Shown: positions 39,537 through 48,602 of the stretch, one piece after another | Layout: the number at the start of each line of letters is the position of its first letter | How positions within the stretch are numbered: position 1 is the first letter of the stretch | Assembly (NCBI RefSeq): GCF_001422245.1 | Contig: NZ_LMMM01000017.1 | Span: 184,942 to 248,941, forward strand | Length of the DNA stretch: 64,000 nucleotides | Source: Rhizobium sp. Leaf262 | GTDB lineage: Bacteria; Pseudomonadota; Alphaproteobacteria; Rhizobiales; Rhizobiaceae | Direction of reading: 5' to 3' | Made by a program: the position numbers and the translations under genes | Notes under the pieces: generated by a model | The model's database searches: none | Told to the model about the DNA's origin: nothing | The model's input: only the letters and a program-made list of their open reading frames with translations

Positions 39537-39864
39537 GAGTGCTCCTGGCGGATCGTCCTTCCCAGGGAAGGCGATAGAATTAAGTTGAGAAAAGCAGCTG
39601 TGGAATGAGCTTTATGTTAGGAGAAACGCAGTAATGCGCCAGCACACTAAAAGGCTTAGTGAGCATCCAGAATGGCTCAGCAGGGCGTGCCGCGGGTGCA
39701 CCTAATGGATAGAGTTTGTACTTTGGACATCCGCTCTTCGGCTTAGCGCACCGCATCAGGGTAATGTTCTCTACTTCTCACGACCGGCTTTCAGAACCAC
39801 ATGCTTTGGCGCAAGGGTAATGATGTCTGCGTAACGCAGACGTCGGCCAGAAGGAGACGAAGAC
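39537..39864. other. Divergent promoter region
   Basis: About 330 bases between the minus-strand wec operon and the plus-strand glycosyltransferase. It should contain both promoters. The only distinct structure is the 17-bp palindrome at 39825-39841. Confidence 0.5.
39825..39841. promoter_or_regulatory. Palindrome upstream of glycosyltransferase
   Basis: Perfect inverted repeat with 8-bp arms GTCTGCGT and ACGCAGAC around one base, 23 bases before the GTG start at 39865. It could be an operator or an mRNA hairpin in the leader. The outer arms GTCTGC/GCAGAC recur at 50179-50194 upstream of the polymerase gene. Confidence 0.4.
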
Positions 39865-40818
39865 GTGGATGCATCCTCAATGCAAGCGCCGCAATCTGAT
39901 CGCGAACCGAGCGACGATAGGACGGCGCTTGCCATTGTCATCGTTACCTATAACAGCGCAGAAGTTCTTCCCGGCCTGCTGGATTCGCTTGCATGCGGCC
40001 TTGAGGGTGTTGTGCGCAGTAAGGTGATTGTCGTCGACAACAGGTCGCAAGACCGATCCGTTGAGATTGCGCAGGCACACTCATCGGTAGACCGGGTCAT
40101 TCAGACTGGCCGCAATGCTGGCTATGCGGCTGGTGTCAATGCGGCCACCGCCGAGATTTCCACGTCGATGCATCTTCTTGTTCTCAATCCGGACATCCGG
40201 CTCGCCCCGGGATGCCTCGTCATCCTTCTCAAAGCGCTTGGCTCTTTGAAAAACACTGGCGTCGTCGTCCCCCGGATGCGGAACCAGCATCATCTGGTCT
40301 CGAAATCTGTCCGCCGGGAACCATCCATTACAACGGCCTGGTCCGAAGCGCTTCTGGGCGGTTCCCGCGCCGCCCGCATGGGGCTCGGGGAAATGGTTGA
40401 AGACCCCGTGCTCTATCAAAAAGGAGGTAAAATTGAATGGGCTACCGGTGCCATCCTGCTCATATCCGCGGGTGCCCGCGAAAAGGTCGGCGATTGGGAC
40501 GAGAGTTTTTTTCTCTACAGCGAGGAAGTCGACTACCTCCGACGAACCCGTGAAGCTGGATTTGATATCTTCTACGTTCCGCAGTCGGAGGTCGTTCATA
40601 TCGGTGGAGATTACCGCAGCAGCAATTTTCTCACAAATCTGACCATGGCCAATCGTATAAAATACTATCGGCGACACCACGGCATCGTCAGTACCACTCT
40701 ATTTCAAGCGGCTCTTGTCGCCGGTGAATGCATCCGTCTTCTTTCGAGACGGCCGCGCACATCTGCGCTCGCCGCTGCATTGGGCATGTGGAACGGCCAG
40801 AATGTTGCCGGGCCATGA
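39865..40818 (+). CDS. GT2 family glycosyltransferase (rhamnosyltransferase-like)
   Basis: A 317-residue inverting transferase of the GT-A fold. It begins with LAIVIVTYNSAEVLPGLLDSL, then has VIVVDNRSQDRS, NAGYAAGVNAA and the donor/metal motif LNPDIRL. ATGAILLISAGA and DESFFLYSEEVDYLRRTREAG cover the acceptor region. This pattern is common in rhamnosyltransferases of the WbbL type, consistent with rmlABCD nearby. GTG 39865 has AAGGAG upstream. It overlaps the next gene by ATGA. Confidence 0.9.
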   Translation: MDASSMQAPQSDREPSDDRTALAIVIVTYNSAEVLPGLLDSLACGLEGVVRSKVIVVDNRSQDRSVEIAQAHSSVDRVIQTGRNAGYAAGVNAATAEISTSMHLLVLNPDIRLAPGCLVILLKALGSLKNTGVVVPRMRNQHHLVSKSVRREPSITTAWSEALLGGSRAARMGLGEMVEDPVLYQKGGKIEWATGAILLISAGAREKVGDWDESFFLYSEEVDYLRRTREAGFDIFYVPQSEVVHIGGDYRSSNFLTNLTMANRIKYYRRHHGIVSTTLFQAALVAGECIRLLSRRPRTSALAAALGMWNGQNVAGP

Positions 40819-41660
40819 TGATGGTCCCAACCGGCGCGACAGCGTTTTTATTGTACGCATTCCAGATAAGCGGGATGCCCTTGCCTGTCGGGGCAACAGT
40901 CATGGAAGCAACTGCCGCTTTTCCTGATGACAGCAATACCGGCGTGAAAGCGGGAGCGGTGCTGCAGAAATACCGCGGCACGCTTCATATCAAGACTCCC
41001 AATGCCGTTGTCAGCAATATGGAAATTACAGGCGATATCGTGATCGACGCTCCCAATGTGACAGTCAGCAACACAAGGCTGATTTCCGACACACCATGGC
41101 ATGCTTTAAGGGTCATGGATGCGGCCCGCGGTTTCACACTCGTTGACAGTGAAATCGATGGTCGAGGTCTTACCGATAACGCTGTTTACGGCTTCGGAAC
41201 ATTCCTGCGCAACAACCTTCATGATGCCGAGAATGGCATGACCATCTGGGGACCATCCCGCGTTCAAGGCAACTACATTCATTGCCTACGGAGCACCAAC
41301 ACGGATCCGCACTACGACGGTGTCCAGATGACCGGTGGAACGAATGTCGAAATCAGCGGCAACACCATTATCAATGGTCACTCGCAGACATCCGCCGTCG
41401 GTATAGGCAACACGTTCGGAATTCTGTCGGATATCACAATCACCAACAATCGCTTGCTCGGTGGAGGCTATACGGTCCAGGTCGATGGCCGCAAGGGCGG
41501 CGGCGCTCTCGACAGCGCTTCGATCAGGATTACCGGCAACCAAATCGGAGGCGGCCGATGGGGTGATTTCGCGATTTGGGACAGCAAACCTATCGTATCG
41601 GGAAACATCAACAAGGGAACGGATGGGATAGAGGAGGTCCCGTCATGCCGCCGACCGTAA
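40815..41660 (+). CDS. Right-handed parallel beta-helix protein
   Basis: A 281-residue protein. A short hydrophobic start (TGATAFLLYAFQIS) may be an uncleaved or weak export signal. The rest shows repeated N-rich beta-helix turns: NAVVSNMEITGDIVIDAPNV, NVEISGNTIINGHSQ, SDITITNNRLLGGGYTVQVD and SIRITGNQIGGG. This is the fold of pectate-lyase-like polysaccharide lyases and epimerases. ATG 40815 overlaps the previous stop; two more ATG codons follow directly. In this locus it may cleave or modify the exopolysaccharide, like exported EPS lyases elsewhere (inference). Confidence 0.82.
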   Translation: MMMVPTGATAFLLYAFQISGMPLPVGATVMEATAAFPDDSNTGVKAGAVLQKYRGTLHIKTPNAVVSNMEITGDIVIDAPNVTVSNTRLISDTPWHALRVMDAARGFTLVDSEIDGRGLTDNAVYGFGTFLRNNLHDAENGMTIWGPSRVQGNYIHCLRSTNTDPHYDGVQMTGGTNVEISGNTIINGHSQTSAVGIGNTFGILSDITITNNRLLGGGYTVQVDGRKGGGALDSASIRITGNQIGGGRWGDFAIWDSKPIVSGNINKGTDGIEEVPSCRRP

Positions 41661-41667
41661 AATTTCC

Positions 41668-42852
41668 TTATGCGGCAAACCCGTGCGCCTGATCATCCAT
41701 TTCTTGATAGATAGGTCCAGAACCGAACTCTGCTGGCCGTTCACCGATTCCGAAAAAATGATCGATCGCCTGCACCGCGCGTTGCGCGGCCTTTCCGTCG
41801 CCGTAGGGGTTTATGGCGCGGGCCATGGCCTGATAGGCTATCGGATCGACAAGAAGGTTCGCCACTTCCTCAACGATGCGGCCTTCATCTGTTCCGATAA
41901 GTCGAACTGTACCCGCCGAGACAGCTTCGGGACGTTCCGTCGTGTCACGCATGACGAGCACGGGCTTTCCGAACGTTGGCGCTTCCTCTTGGACGCCACC
42001 GCTATCGGTCAGGACAATCGAGCAGTTCCGCATCGCATTGATGAAATCACAATAAACGAGCGGCTCGGTGATGAGAACATTGTTCAGGCCAGCAAGCGGA
42101 GGCAGCAGAACGGAGCGTACGGCGGGATTGAGGTGGGCGGGAAGCACAAACGATACATCTGGAAACATGATCGCCAGTCGTGCGATTGCGCGTGCAGTCT
42201 GCGCCATCGGCTCACCCCAGGACTCCCGTCGATGGACGGTAATCAAGACACTTCGCCCATTCATGATGCGCTCGAGATTCAGGTTCTCAAGAGGGCGATT
42301 TTTTCCTGATACATGCAGCAATGCGTCAATGACCGTGTTTCCGGTGACGACGATATCTTGCGCCCTCACACCCTCCTTCAACAAATTATCGCGGGAGGTC
42401 CTAGTCGGAGCAAGGTGAAGCGCTGCCAATTGCGTCGTAAGGCGGCGGTTGATTTCCTCGGGAAACGGGTTATGGCGATTGCCTGTGCGAAGGCCCGCTT
42501 CGAGGTGGAGGAGTGGAACTTTGCGATAGAAAGCTGCCAGCGCGCCGGCAAAACACGTAGAGGTGTCACCTTGGACAATGAGCGCATCCGGCTTTTCTAG
42601 GGCAATTATTTTCGAGACACCATCGAGAACCCTACCTGTAATCTGTTCGAGACTTTGTGATGCAGTGATGATGTCGAGATCGTAGCTCGGGCGGATACCA
42701 AACATGCTGTTGACCTGATCGAGCATCTCGCGGTGCTGACCTGTCACCGCAACGATCGGAATGCAATGCAGCGATTGGGTGAGAGCATCAACGAGCGGCG
42801 CCATTTTGATGGCTTCAGGACGTGTGCCGTAGACAACGAGAATCTTGCGCAA
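41668..42852 (-). CDS. wecB: UDP-N-acetylglucosamine 2-epimerase (non-hydrolysing)
   Basis: A 394-residue epimerase that makes UDP-ManNAc from UDP-GlcNAc. Family marks are VVYGTRPEAIKMAPLVDAL, VTGQHREMLDQV, VQGDTSTCFAGALAAFY, LHLEAGLRTGNRHNPFPEE, ILTVHRRESWG-like (ITVHRRESWGEP), TDSGGVQEEAPTFGKPVLVM and RDTTERPEA. The start codon is TTG at 42852 with AAGGA upstream. It supplies wecC. It is on the minus strand downstream of the chain-length genes and converges on the beta-helix gene. Confidence 0.96.
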   Translation of the reverse strand: MRKILVVYGTRPEAIKMAPLVDALTQSLHCIPIVAVTGQHREMLDQVNSMFGIRPSYDLDIITASQSLEQITGRVLDGVSKIIALEKPDALIVQGDTSTCFAGALAAFYRKVPLLHLEAGLRTGNRHNPFPEEINRRLTTQLAALHLAPTRTSRDNLLKEGVRAQDIVVTGNTVIDALLHVSGKNRPLENLNLERIMNGRSVLITVHRRESWGEPMAQTARAIARLAIMFPDVSFVLPAHLNPAVRSVLLPPLAGLNNVLITEPLVYCDFINAMRNCSIVLTDSGGVQEEAPTFGKPVLVMRDTTERPEAVSAGTVRLIGTDEGRIVEEVANLLVDPIAYQAMARAINPYGDGKAAQRAVQAIDHFFGIGERPAEFGSGPIYQEMDDQAHGFAA

Positions 42853-42926
42853 CGTGAATTCCTTCCAGTGACCAGCGGGGCGATGAAGTCGAGAGTTGTC
42901 TTGTCTTCAGGTTTCGTCGTGGCGCA

Positions 42927-43715
42927 TTAGCCCACGTCGAAAAGGCACTTGTTCAAAACCACGCCAAGCAGGTTTGTTCGCTCCGATAGATGCCGCTCGC
43001 AGCGGTCGATCTCATCGAACGTGCTGTGTTCAGCGGCTGCGACCAAAAGGGCGCAATCGACATTCGGCAGGAATGCTGTCACGTCATCGCCTCCCAACAT
43101 TTTCGGCATGTCATAGATGATGACGTCTGGCGCCAGCTTTGACTTCATCTCTCTGAGAACCCGGGCGGTTTCTGAACTTTGAAGAAGCTCTGCCGAAAAC
43201 TCGGCGGTTTTGCTCGTTGTTCCTATTGCCAGGTTTTCGCCAAAACGGACAAATGCTTGCTCCAACGAACTGCTGCCGCAAAGGAAATCTTGAATCGAGA
43301 AAGGCGCACTGACGCCAAGGAACTGCTCGAAGCCAGGCGTTTTCATATTGAAATCAATCAAGACCGTGCGGCAATCAAGTTGATGAGAAAGACTAAACGC
43401 AAGGTTCAGCGCGACGGTCGTCTTGCCGCAAAGCGGAGTGGGGGAGGTTATTGCAATCGACGTCCACTCGTTCTTTTTAAGGGTCTGTAGGGTCTTCGTT
43501 CGCATCATATCGAATGTCGCGTGCGTAGGATCGGAACGGTGCAGAGTTACGATGTGGCTACGCTCAAGCCGATCCCCGTCAACGTCGACAACCTCGAGAT
43601 CTTTCCAGGTGTGGTCGAGCGATAAATTCGAGGACGAGTGCACAGCTTGCTGAGCCGTTTTCTCCGTGCTTCTAAACCAAAGGGAGTCTCCTAGCTGTCG
43701 GGGAAAATGATCCAT
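42927..43715 (-). CDS. CpsD/Wzc-like kinase-type ATPase, altered motifs
   Basis: A 262-residue soluble P-loop protein of the bacterial tyrosine-kinase (BY-kinase) type that partners a Wzz-like membrane protein. Walker A reads TSPTPLCGKTTVALNLA and the B region IIYDMP. The Walker A' motif, normally DxDxR, reads LIDFNMKTPG, so the second Asp and the Arg are replaced by Asn and Lys. The C terminus (LGVVLNKCLFDVG) ends without the Tyr-rich cluster that is autophosphorylated in Wzc/CpsD. It may regulate chain length by ATP binding without Tyr phosphorylation. ATG 43715 follows the Wzz gene by 70 bases. Confidence 0.85.
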   Translation of the reverse strand: MDHFPRQLGDSLWFRSTEKTAQQAVHSSSNLSLDHTWKDLEVVDVDGDRLERSHIVTLHRSDPTHATFDMMRTKTLQTLKKNEWTSIAITSPTPLCGKTTVALNLAFSLSHQLDCRTVLIDFNMKTPGFEQFLGVSAPFSIQDFLCGSSSLEQAFVRFGENLAIGTTSKTAEFSAELLQSSETARVLREMKSKLAPDVIIYDMPKMLGGDDVTAFLPNVDCALLVAAAEHSTFDEIDRCERHLSERTNLLGVVLNKCLFDVG

Positions 43716-43785
43716 GGCCAAATTCTTTCTTGATTGAAGCGCTGTTTCGGGTGTGGCGTATGCCACTGAGATCAATGGTCGAAAA

Positions 43786-45333
43786 TCAAGGTGATTTTTC
43801 TCCTGGCCGGTGTAATGCCGCCGTCGGCGGTTTGATGGCGGTCTGCCCCGACGACAGAAAGAAGGTAAGGTGCTTGAGGATAGCAGCAGCCCTATCAACC
43901 AATCTTGCGCGGCGTCGTGCGGGTTGCATGTCCGGGACGACGGCGAAAGGTTCATATTGAAGCAGGCGCATCAACTCGGCCGGGCTTCTAATCTTCTTGT
44001 TCAGCAACTCGAGAAGGACAACTAAGGCCAGTCCGAGCACCAATCCAGCCGCCCCACCAATAGCAAGAATCCGCGTGCGTTTCGGGCTGAGACGAGTTTC
44101 AGGCGGGATTGCTGCCTCTAGCAAAGAGAAACGTCCGCCGTCCGCCCGCATTTCGATCTGCTCGCCGATAGAAGCTTCCGCGCGGCGTGCAGTGGCGGCA
44201 TTGTACTGAACCTGAAGGCTCTCCCGGTTGCGGGTCAGGGAATTGAGCGCAGTTTCCGTAGCTGGCGTATCCGCGATCGAGCTTGTCATCTCGTCCATCT
44301 TCACTGCAGTGTCCCGCTTTTCGACGTCAATCGTCGCGAGCCGATTGTCGATGTCGGAAAGCTGAAGGTTTAGACCCATCCGGCCGCCCTGTGCTGCTTC
44401 TCGTCGTTCGCCTTTTTGATTGCCTGTCGTTGGCATGTCCACGATGCTGCGTTCGATATCGGCAACACGTGCCCGTAGCGCGACGATGTTCGGGCTAGTT
44501 TCTGAAAATAGCGCGAGTTGTTCCGCAGAGGCCCGCTTCAGACTGGCAAGGGTCTGCTGTTCCGATGTTAGCGGGGTCGAGCCTTGTCGTAGATCCCCAT
44601 CAGAATAGCCGGCAACCAAGTTACCGCGGCGAGTTCGAAGGTCGGCTTCGTCTCGTTCCAGCGAGATCAGTCTGTCCTGCAATGCACTTTGCTGACTGCG
44701 ACGAAAATCGAGACTTTCCGGAAGTGAGTTGCGGTTCTCGGTTTTGAATTTCAGAATATCCGCCTCAAGACGGTTCAGCTCTGAAACCAGCCGAGAAACG
44801 TCCTGATTGAAAAACTGGAAGGTATTTCCAGCCCGGTCCGTTCGCTGCCGTTGATTGCTTCCTAGGATCATCGTGGCGAGCTGGTTGGCAATCTTTGCAG
44901 CAAGGTCTGGTTTAGCAGCCAGAAATGAAACACTGACAACCATTGTGCCTCCGCCGCCTTGATCGCCGAGAGATACTTGGTCAAACACAATGCGCGAGCG
45001 CATCTCCCGCACAACGTCTTCGCCATACCGGTTCATTTTGAAGCCCGGTTCGTCTCCAAGCTTGCTAGCCAATTCTAGCAGATTGTCGCGTGACGTAATC
45101 TGCTGCTGGATGATCTGCAACTGCTCGACGGCCCCCACCGGAACCGTTGATCGTGCCATTTCTGCCGGTATCTGAGGCGCCTCTAAAAGTATCTTGGCGC
45201 TTGAGCTGTAAACGGATGGAAGTAAGTACGCTACAGCTAGTGCGACGCACAAGCACACGAAGACTATACCCGACACGTATTTCAGTCGTCGGAGGAGAAT
45301 GTTCCAGTAAAAATAGAAGTCAAAATTCAGCAT
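43786..45333 (-). CDS. Wzz-type polysaccharide chain-length/co-polymerase protein
   Basis: A 515-residue inner-membrane protein. It has an N-terminal membrane helix (VSGIVFVCLCVALAVAYLL), a Wzz head (VYSSSAKILLEAPQIP), an extended periplasmic coiled coil (about 170-380) and a C-terminal membrane helix (ILAIGGAAGLVLGLALVVLLELL) before a short cytosolic tail. This is the GumC/ExoP-like PCP-2a layout with the kinase as a separate polypeptide encoded next. It controls chain length and links Wzy polymerisation to the export channel. Confidence 0.92.
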   Translation of the reverse strand: MLNFDFYFYWNILLRRLKYVSGIVFVCLCVALAVAYLLPSVYSSSAKILLEAPQIPAEMARSTVPVGAVEQLQIIQQQITSRDNLLELASKLGDEPGFKMNRYGEDVVREMRSRIVFDQVSLGDQGGGGTMVVSVSFLAAKPDLAAKIANQLATMILGSNQRQRTDRAGNTFQFFNQDVSRLVSELNRLEADILKFKTENRNSLPESLDFRRSQQSALQDRLISLERDEADLRTRRGNLVAGYSDGDLRQGSTPLTSEQQTLASLKRASAEQLALFSETSPNIVALRARVADIERSIVDMPTTGNQKGERREAAQGGRMGLNLQLSDIDNRLATIDVEKRDTAVKMDEMTSSIADTPATETALNSLTRNRESLQVQYNAATARRAEASIGEQIEMRADGGRFSLLEAAIPPETRLSPKRTRILAIGGAAGLVLGLALVVLLELLNKKIRSPAELMRLLQYEPFAVVPDMQPARRRARLVDRAAAILKHLTFFLSSGQTAIKPPTAALHRPGEKSP

Positions 45334-45826
45334 GAGCGGATATCTCTTTGTTGAGGTCGCGATACGGATCCCAACTCACACTCGGACATGTCATGATGTA
45401 ATGGAAGTTGTTACATTTGCATCCGTGATACGCATCATGTCTTAGCGGGTCATCCCTTCGGTTGACGCGCGCGCTGTATGGCAAACCGGAAGTCACCGGC
45501 ATATGTCTATTTTGGAAGTCACGGAGCGGTTGGTTCAGCGAATATGACCCATGTCATCAAAAGTGTGCCGCCAACGATATCTGCCCCAGTCTCTCTGCCT
45601 CGAAAGCGGTAGCTAGGCTGGCTACATCGAAGGTCGGGCCATCCGAATGCTTAATATTCGGTTAATGTTTTAGCCTTGGCGCAGCCATATAGCCATCTTA
45701 CCGGGCTGTCCCCGGCAGTTCATCCTGGCTTCGCTGATGCCTGCAAATCACTTCATTTGGCGGCAGCACCCAGGCTTCCGTGACATTTGGGAGGCCCATA
45801 GAAACTCCTTCTGAGAAGCCTGTTCA
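45334..45826. other. Divergent promoter region with no gene
   Basis: About 490 bases between the minus-strand Wzz unit and the plus-strand glycosyltransferase. Short open frames are not supported by motifs or ribosome sites. A weak inverted repeat TGTAA-N9-TTACA lies at 45397-45415. Otherwise nothing distinctive is seen. Confidence 0.5.
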
Positions 45827-46753
45827 ATGCCATCTCCTTTCCAGTTAAGTGTGATAGTGCCGCACCTGAATGAGCCTGACGACCTTCGCCGTTGCCTCGC
45901 AGCTCTCGTGTCACAACGTACGCATCAGATATCCTTCGAGATCGTTGTTGTGGACAACGGATCCGGGGTTATGCCGCATGACGTATGTGCCGGCATCGAT
46001 GACCTCAGGCTCCTACGCGAACCCATTCCTGGACCAGGTCCTGCGCGCAATTTGGGTGCTCGGACAGCAAACGCAGAATTATTGGCATTCATTGACGCCG
46101 ATTGCGTCGCGCAGCCGGGCTGGGTTGCCGCTATCGTCGAGAGGATGGCCTGCCACGGACGAACCGCTTTCGGCGGCGGTGACATTCAGATTCGACCTGC
46201 AAATGCACTGCGGCTGACAGCAATTGAGTGTTACGAGAGCATCTACGCCTATAACGCACGTGCCTATGTGGAGCACTACGGATTTGCGGCGACGGGCAAC
46301 ATGGCGGTCTGGAAGCAGATTTTCCAGACTAACGGCCCGTTCGGTGGAATCTCGATCATGGAAGATACCGACTGGGGTAGGAGAGCTACTCGAGCGGGGT
46401 ACAAAGCGGTTTTTCTGCCTGAGGCGAAGGTGGTGACGCCCTCCTGCGCTACATTCGCAGAACTTGCGCGCAGATGGGACCGTCACATCGCTCACGAATT
46501 CAGTGAAACGACAGCGGGTGGCTCAGGCACAATGATCAAGTGGCTGTTGCGGGCTTGCGCCATCGCAGCATCTCCGATTGCGGAAAGCATCAAGATACTC
46601 GGCACCGACCGTGTTCGAGGAGCGCGCAACCGTTGGCTCGCTTTTTCCTGTCTGACCCGCGTTCGACTTTACCGGGCGTGGCGGATGCTTTGTGTCGCGT
46701 TAGAGGGAGATGCGAGCGGTCTCGTCAATAACTGGAACCGCAAGGACCCTTAA
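45827..46753 (+). CDS. GT2 family glycosyltransferase
   Basis: A 308-residue GT-A transferase with LSVIVPHLNEPDDLRRCLAA at the N terminus, FEIVVVDNGSG, GPGPARNLGARTA, the DXD-like FIDADCVAQPGW motif, and MEDTDWGRRATRAGY in the acceptor-side loop. This layout matches exopolysaccharide glucosyl- or galactosyl-type transferases; the sugar is not evident. It is followed after about 90 bases by the ExoY-like initiating transferase on the same strand. Confidence 0.9.
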   Translation: MPSPFQLSVIVPHLNEPDDLRRCLAALVSQRTHQISFEIVVVDNGSGVMPHDVCAGIDDLRLLREPIPGPGPARNLGARTANAELLAFIDADCVAQPGWVAAIVERMACHGRTAFGGGDIQIRPANALRLTAIECYESIYAYNARAYVEHYGFAATGNMAVWKQIFQTNGPFGGISIMEDTDWGRRATRAGYKAVFLPEAKVVTPSCATFAELARRWDRHIAHEFSETTAGGSGTMIKWLLRACAIAASPIAESIKILGTDRVRGARNRWLAFSCLTRVRLYRAWRMLCVALEGDASGLVNNWNRKDP

Positions 46754-46840
46754 CCGGGGGAGGGCAGTCGCGCTCGTCGCGACCGTCACTGCGTCGATCA
46801 GTCTTACATGCCGTCTCGTTCACAAAGCAGGAGAACCATC

Positions 46841-47521
46841 GTGGTGAGTAGCGCGACCAATCACGCCGTCTATATTGAAGATGATTTTCCTGACGAACTG
46901 TATGATTATATTTCCATAAACTATTACCTCTTGGCCAAAAGGCTCATGGATCTGTTGTTGACCATGGTATTAGCGGTGCCAGCGCTCATTATCATCGCGC
47001 TATGTGCGGTGATGATCAAACGAGATGGTGGGCCAGCATTCTTTTCGCAGCCTCGCGTCGGCAAGGGCGGCGTAGTTTATCATCTTTGGAAACTTAGATC
47101 GATGGTGCCTGATGCGGATCGTTTGCTGGAAGAGCATCTTGCCCGGACACCTGCTGCTCGCAAAGAGTGGGAAACGATGCAAAAGCTGGAAAGAGACCCG
47201 CGTATCACCTCGCTGGGGCGATATTTGCGCAAATACTCGTTGGACGAGTTGCCTCAACTATTCAACGTATTCGTAGGGGACATGAGCGTTGTAGGACCGC
47301 GACCGATGCTGCCTCAACAGCGGGCGCATTACCCAGACACAGCCTATTTCGACTTGCGTCCAGGTCTGACAGGTCTTTGGCAAATAAGCGAGCGTAATGG
47401 ATGTACATTCGTCGAGCGTGCGAAGTATGATAGCCGTTATTCAGCTTTCATTTCATTGAGCATGGACTTGTGGATCATCTGGAGAACGCCCTTTGTCGTG
47501 TTGAGTGGAACCGGGGTTTGA
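46841..47521 (+). CDS. ExoY-like undecaprenyl-phosphate sugar-1-phosphate transferase
   Basis: A 226-residue initiating transferase that moves a sugar-1-phosphate from a UDP-sugar to undecaprenyl phosphate. One N-terminal membrane helix (LLTMVLAVPALIIIALCAVM) precedes the catalytic domain with VYHLWKLRSMVPDA, YSLDELPQLFNVFVGDMSVV, GPRPMLPQQ and RPGLTGLWQISERNG. GTG 46841 is chosen because AGGAG lies seven bases upstream; the ATG at 46808 lacks a ribosome site. The resulting 226 residues match the length I recall for ExoY. It most likely starts assembly of the repeat unit of this locus. Confidence 0.93.
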   Translation: MVSSATNHAVYIEDDFPDELYDYISINYYLLAKRLMDLLLTMVLAVPALIIIALCAVMIKRDGGPAFFSQPRVGKGGVVYHLWKLRSMVPDADRLLEEHLARTPAARKEWETMQKLERDPRITSLGRYLRKYSLDELPQLFNVFVGDMSVVGPRPMLPQQRAHYPDTAYFDLRPGLTGLWQISERNGCTFVERAKYDSRYSAFISLSMDLWIIWRTPFVVLSGTGV

Positions 47522-47628
47522 CCTCGACATGCTGGATTAGATGCCATTTTGATCAGGCCTGTATCTGCAAGCCCTGCTTCGGTGGCGCATTATCAAAGCA
47601 AAAAAATTCGACTCTGCCGAAGCAACCT

Positions 47629-48402
47629 CTATTCATCATCAAGGTCGAACTGGTTAACCGTTACGGGGGAAAAGTCCTTTAGCTTATAGGCAACTTCCGT
47701 GCGGTTCGTCGCCTTTAGTTTTTTCATGATATTACGAATGTGAACTTTGACCGTGCTCTCACGAAGTTTTAGTTCGAATGCAATGATCTTGTTGGCCTTG
47801 CCGCGACGTAGAGCTTCCACCACTTCGACTTGGCGTTCGGTGAACAAGCCATTCAGCGGACGGGCAACGGAACCTCCGGCCTCCGCCTGCTGCATCGCTA
47901 GGATGCTGCTGGCTGGTACGAATATTCCTCCTGCAATCGAAAGCGCTACCGCCTCGATGCATACATCTATATTGACGGACGAGGGGATGTAACCTTTCGC
48001 TCCGCATTCCAGTGCGCTGAGGACATCATGCAGATCAGCGCTGTCGGCAAGCACGATAATTGGCGCTTTCAGCGTGGAGCAGAGCTTTCTTATCTCACTG
48101 ATGACGTCAGGATCGCTTGCTCTCTTGCCGCCGAGATTTAGCAATATGGCAGCAACGGGCGGATAACTCGCCTGGCTTGCTTCCCACTCGACTATGGATG
48201 CGAATGATAGGATTTCAAAATCCTTGTTCTGCACAGCTATACAGTAAGCGAGACATTGCCTGTCTAAAGCGCGGTCATCCAATATCAACAAGGATCTGCC
48301 ATGCGGTATATCATCAGCTCGACGATCTTGCCCGCCGCTGGCAATGAGGTGGTAATCTGACCGAGGATTCCCCTCGCCATCGTCATCTGCTGGCAGCTTC
48401 AT
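47629..48402 (-). CDS. LuxR-type regulator with degenerate receiver (copy 1)
   Basis: A 257-residue response-regulator-like protein. The receiver-like domain (about 36-150) starts SLLILDDRALDRQC, but the strand that should end in the phospho-acceptor Asp reads AAILLNLGGK, with Asn at residue 89; the later conserved Lys (GAKGYIPSS) is present. The C-terminal LuxR helix-turn-helix reads FTERQVEVVEALRRGKANKI and STVKVHIRNIMKKLKATNRT. It is a close paralogue of the gene at 63070-63813. AGGAGG gives a strong ribosome site. It likely controls the polysaccharide genes, by a route other than standard Asp phosphorylation. Confidence 0.9.
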   Translation of the reverse strand: MKLPADDDGEGNPRSDYHLIASGGQDRRADDIPHGRSLLILDDRALDRQCLAYCIAVQNKDFEILSFASIVEWEASQASYPPVAAILLNLGGKRASDPDVISEIRKLCSTLKAPIIVLADSADLHDVLSALECGAKGYIPSSVNIDVCIEAVALSIAGGIFVPASSILAMQQAEAGGSVARPLNGLFTERQVEVVEALRRGKANKIIAFELKLRESTVKVHIRNIMKKLKATNRTEVAYKLKDFSPVTVNQFDLDDE

Positions 48403-48602
48403 TAGTCAACCTCCTCTAATTTACGTGTAGGCCGCCGCAGGATGCGCATTCGACAATACTTTGGAAGCTAAAGGAGAAAACTTATCGCTTATTTGTTGCC
48501 ATCCAACATTCAGTTCAAAGACATAAATCTACCGCAATATTTAATGAGTATCAGATAATTTATATAAACTTAAACTAATATTTATTTTTTTTACTGTAAT
48601 AT

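Noticed and set aside
45397..45415. TGTAA-N9-TTACA as an operator
   Set aside because: Short arms in AT-rich sequence; could easily be chance and has no second copy nearby.
47576..47623. Possible terminator between the ExoY-like and LuxR genes
   Set aside because: Seven-base arms are separated by a 34-base loop with no T-tract, so it is not a credible hairpin terminator.
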